From UBA4285 sp050944355 (GTDB lineage: Bacteria > Bacillota > Clostridia > Lachnospirales > Lachnospiraceae), in the NCBI GenBank assembly GCA_050944355.1, contig JBMNQX010000019.1, positions 1 through 27,031 of the forward strand: a stretch of DNA of 27,031 bases, read 5' to 3'. The notes beneath the pieces were generated by a model that saw only the letters and a program-made list of their open reading frames with translations, had not been told where the DNA came from and made no database searches. The position numbers were made by a program, and so were the translations under genes. Of the stretch, positions 25,436 to 27,031 are shown piece after piece; position 1 is the stretch's first letter, and the number at the start of each line of letters is the position of its first letter.

Positions 25436-25457
25436 ACCTGGAAAAGAGGTACAAACC

Positions 25458-26564
25458 GTGAAAAGAAGACCGATTGACTATGCCGTCGAAGCATGCGACA
25501 TGATGATGGACCGCTTCGCGGCGCCGGACCTGCCGCCGAAAGGACATTTTCATTATCACCAGGGAGTATTTCTCTCTGGCATGGAGAAAACGTATAAAAT
25601 CTGCCGGGATGAAAAATATATGAATTACATCCGCGACTGGGTGGAGAGCTGCCTGGAGAGCGACCGGATGCCGCACAATGCAGATCCGACCGCTCTGGAC
25701 GATATTCAGCCGGCAATCCTTATGTTCCGGATCATGGACTGGAACGGCGATCATTCCTATGAAAAGGCCCTTGAGTATTTTTCCGTTGTTCTGCGCAATT
25801 TCCCGAAGACATCCGAGGGCGGTCTCTGGCACAAGGGTGTGAGAGAAGATCAGATGTGGCTGGACGGCCTGTACATGTCGGGTCCGTTCTTCTCAGAGTA
25901 CGGCAGACGCTATAACCGGCCGGATTATCTTGAGTCGGTCGCCCGCGAGGCGCTTCTCATGAGAAAGCACTGCGAGGACAAGAAGACAGGTCTTTACTAT
26001 CACGCATGGGATGAGTCAAAGAAAGCCCCGTGGGCCGATCCTGTGACCGGCTGCTCTTCGGAATTCTGGTGCCGCGCGATCGGCTGGGTTCCGGTGGCCG
26101 TTCTCGACGATCTCGAGTTCATGGATCCGAATGCTTCTTATGTTCCGCAGCTGAAACAAATGGTGACCGATCTGCTCGACGCGCTCCTGAAATATCAGAC
26201 GGAGAGCGGCTTCTGGTATCAGATCGTCGACAAGGCAGATGACCCGGCGAACTGGCCTGAGACAAGCTCGACCTGCCTCTACGCGGCGGCGATGAGCAAG
26301 GCGATCCGTCTCGGTCTGGCGGAAGGCGAACGCGCGGACGCATACCGCCGCTCAATCCGCAGGGCGTTTGACGGCGTGACGAAGAGCCTCACATACGACA
26401 AGGCAGGACACGTCCAGATCAGCGGCGTGTGCATCGGAACCGGCGTCATGGACTACGAGTCCTATCTGAAGCGCCCGACATCCACAAACGACCTGCACGG
26501 CGTCGGTGCGTATCTTCTGATGTGCGAAGAAGTCGAGCGGATCTGGGACACGATCAACAAGTGA
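25458..26564 (+). CDS. GH105 unsaturated rhamnogalacturonyl hydrolase (YteR-like)
   Basis: A 368-residue (alpha/alpha)6-barrel enzyme that hydrates and releases the unsaturated galacturonic acid left at the end of rhamnogalacturonan fragments by pectate-type lyases. GTG 25458 follows AAGAGGT by eight bases. Both catalytic-site aspartates fit B. subtilis YteR (Asp88, Asp143) with a constant offset of seven: Asp81 in LDDIQPA and Asp136 in MWLDGLYM. Other family blocks are CSSEFWCRAIGWV (about 195-207) and ETSSTCLYAAAMSKAI (about 265-280). There is no signal peptide, so it acts on imported oligosaccharides. It stands alone in this window; no lyase or transporter for pectin fragments is adjacent. 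Confidence 0.93.
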   Translation: MKRRPIDYAVEACDMMMDRFAAPDLPPKGHFHYHQGVFLSGMEKTYKICRDEKYMNYIRDWVESCLESDRMPHNADPTALDDIQPAILMFRIMDWNGDHSYEKALEYFSVVLRNFPKTSEGGLWHKGVREDQMWLDGLYMSGPFFSEYGRRYNRPDYLESVAREALLMRKHCEDKKTGLYYHAWDESKKAPWADPVTGCSSEFWCRAIGWVPVAVLDDLEFMDPNASYVPQLKQMVTDLLDALLKYQTESGFWYQIVDKADDPANWPETSSTCLYAAAMSKAIRLGLAEGERADAYRRSIRRAFDGVTKSLTYDKAGHVQISGVCIGTGVMDYESYLKRPTSTNDLHGVGAYLLMCEEVERIWDTINK

Positions 26565-26584
26565 GAGAGAAAAATAACAAGATG

Positions 26585-26626
26585 GGGACGGGTGCGTCAG
26601 GAATGACGCCCCCGTCCCTTGTTCTT
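26585..26626 (+). terminator. strong terminator after GH105 gene
   Basis: GGGACGGGTGCGTC (26585-26598) pairs with GACGCCCCCGTCCC (26605-26618) with one mismatch around AGGAAT, followed by TTGTTCTT. It lies 20 bases after the stop codon. Confidence 0.9.
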
Positions 26627-26658
26627 GCTCTCATTATGGATTTTTTCCTGCTGCCACC

Positions 26659-26757
26659 GGGAATTTTCCTGCGGTCAGCTCCTTCTGTGAATGGGAATTT
26701 TCCTGCGGTCAGTTCCTGCTGTGAATGGGAATTTTCCTGCGGTCAGTTCCTGCTGTG
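26659..26757. repeat. three tandem 34-bp repeats, third interrupted by IS
   Basis: Units begin at 26659, 26693 and 26727 with GGGAATTTTCCTGCGGTCAG, and continue with a CTCCTTCTGTGAAT or TTCCTGCTGTGAAT half. Units 2 and 1 differ at only two positions. Unit 3 follows the pattern through CTGTG, then changes into the presumed IS terminus. A degenerate partial copy (TTTTTTCCTGCTGCCACC) precedes unit 1. Confidence 0.85.
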
Positions 26758-27031
26758 GTCAAGTCCATTTTGTGGTGTAAATTGATTCCCCTGATATTGC
26801 TGCTGATCAAGCCGCTTCTAACAGTGACTTTTGTGCAAAGGCAATCTCTTGAAGCTTCGATCTGGTTTTATCGTCCAGCTTGGTTTTCGTTATCTTGTAA
26901 AACAGACTTTTCATCATGCTGTATCTATCGTTGTATTCCATGATTACCGCGCCCATTGTTCGCAGCAGTGAAGCGGCATTGGGAAACACCTTGATGACAT
27001 CGGAGCGTCGCTTTAATTCGCAATTAAGGCG
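26757..27031 (-). mobile_element. right end of an IS256-like insertion sequence
   Basis: The element consists of a transposase 3' end (26807 onward) and about 50 bases of terminal sequence. GTCAAGTCCATTTTGTGG followed by TGTAAA, at about 26758-26782, resembles the terminal inverted repeats of IS256-family elements. The border at about 26757 is set by the point where the 34-bp repeat breaks off. The rest of the element lies outside the window. Confidence 0.65.
26807..27031 (-). CDS. IS256-family (mutator) transposase, C-terminal fragment
   Basis: The minus-strand frame is open from the window edge to the TAA complementary to 26807-26809, giving the last 74 residues. ELKRRSDVIKVFPNAASLLRTMGAVIMEYND matches (quoted partly) the C-terminal pattern of mutator-type transposases, in which (N)REL(R/K)RR is followed by V..FPN..SLLRL and an acidic helix. 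The catalytic DDE residues lie upstream, outside the window, so activity cannot be judged. The ATG giving a 60-residue ORF inside this frame is not the true start. Confidence 0.78.
   Translation of the reverse strand, partial: RLNCELKRRSDVIKVFPNAASLLRTMGAVIMEYNDRYSMMKSLFYKITKTKLDDKTRSKLQEIAFAQKSLLEAA

Noticed and set aside
26659..26757. 34-bp repeats considered as a CRISPR array
   Set aside because: The repeats are contiguous, with no spacer sequence between them and no cas gene.

Overview
The window reads like a chromosome segment of an anaerobic gut Firmicute, most likely a Clostridia/Lachnospiraceae-type organism. The grounds are strong AGGAGG-type ribosome binding sites, rho-independent terminators, TTGACA/TATAAT promoters, a lysine (L-box) riboswitch, an AGCS amino-acid carrier, plant and host glycan enzymes (a domain-permuted GH3, GH105, L-fucose isomerase) and a degraded Firmicutes-type prophage. 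Most of the window is GC-rich; the prophage remnant and some intergenic regions are clearly more AT-rich. Species cannot be fixed from the sequence alone.

Layout. (1) 1-2650: a decayed prophage with two small unknown genes, a DUF6275-like gene, a YjcQ-like gene, a DUF4355 scaffolding gene, a capsid gene cut off after about 70 residues, and a DUF4214-like ORF fused in just after it. (2) 2991-3281: tRNA-Asp, tRNA-Val and tRNA-Leu on the plus strand. (3) 3396-6848: a permuted GH3 glycosidase and a D-2-hydroxyacid dehydrogenase. (4) 6923-7136: tRNA-Val and tRNA-Met on the minus strand with their own promoter and terminator; this tRNA-Val is identical to the first, so the two form a 73-bp inverted pair. 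(5) 7191-8996: fucI. (6) 9151-11397: a phasin-like acidic protein diverging from a DUF362/ferredoxin gene and a PPC-domain gene. (7) 11406-11974: a repeat-rich zone between convergent genes holding three different tandem repeat families. (8) 11972-15507, minus strand: a translationally coupled heterodimeric ABC exporter with one degenerate ATP site. (9) 15734-17958: a Gfo/Idh/MocA dehydrogenase and a DUF2238-like membrane protein. (10) 18133-21757: a tight operon of an M20D amidohydrolase (AbgB-like), an SLC13-type permease and an aldo/keto reductase. (11) 21881-25341, minus strand: an AGCS carrier overlapping a YtcJ-type amidohydrolase, behind a consensus promoter, a lysine riboswitch and an intrinsic terminator. 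(12) 25458-26564: a GH105 unsaturated rhamnogalacturonyl hydrolase. (13) 26659-27031: a 34-bp tandem repeat broken by the end of an IS256-like insertion sequence.

Function. The glycan enzymes (GH3, GH105, FucI, Gfo/Idh) point to use of plant and host sugars. Two separate transporter-plus-hydrolase units (SLC13 with M20D; AGCS with YtcJ) look like systems that import an amidated or acylated compound and cleave it inside the cell; the second should respond to lysine. The most noteworthy items are the lysine riboswitch on an AGCS-amidohydrolase operon and the three-family repeat zone at 11.4-12.0 kb.
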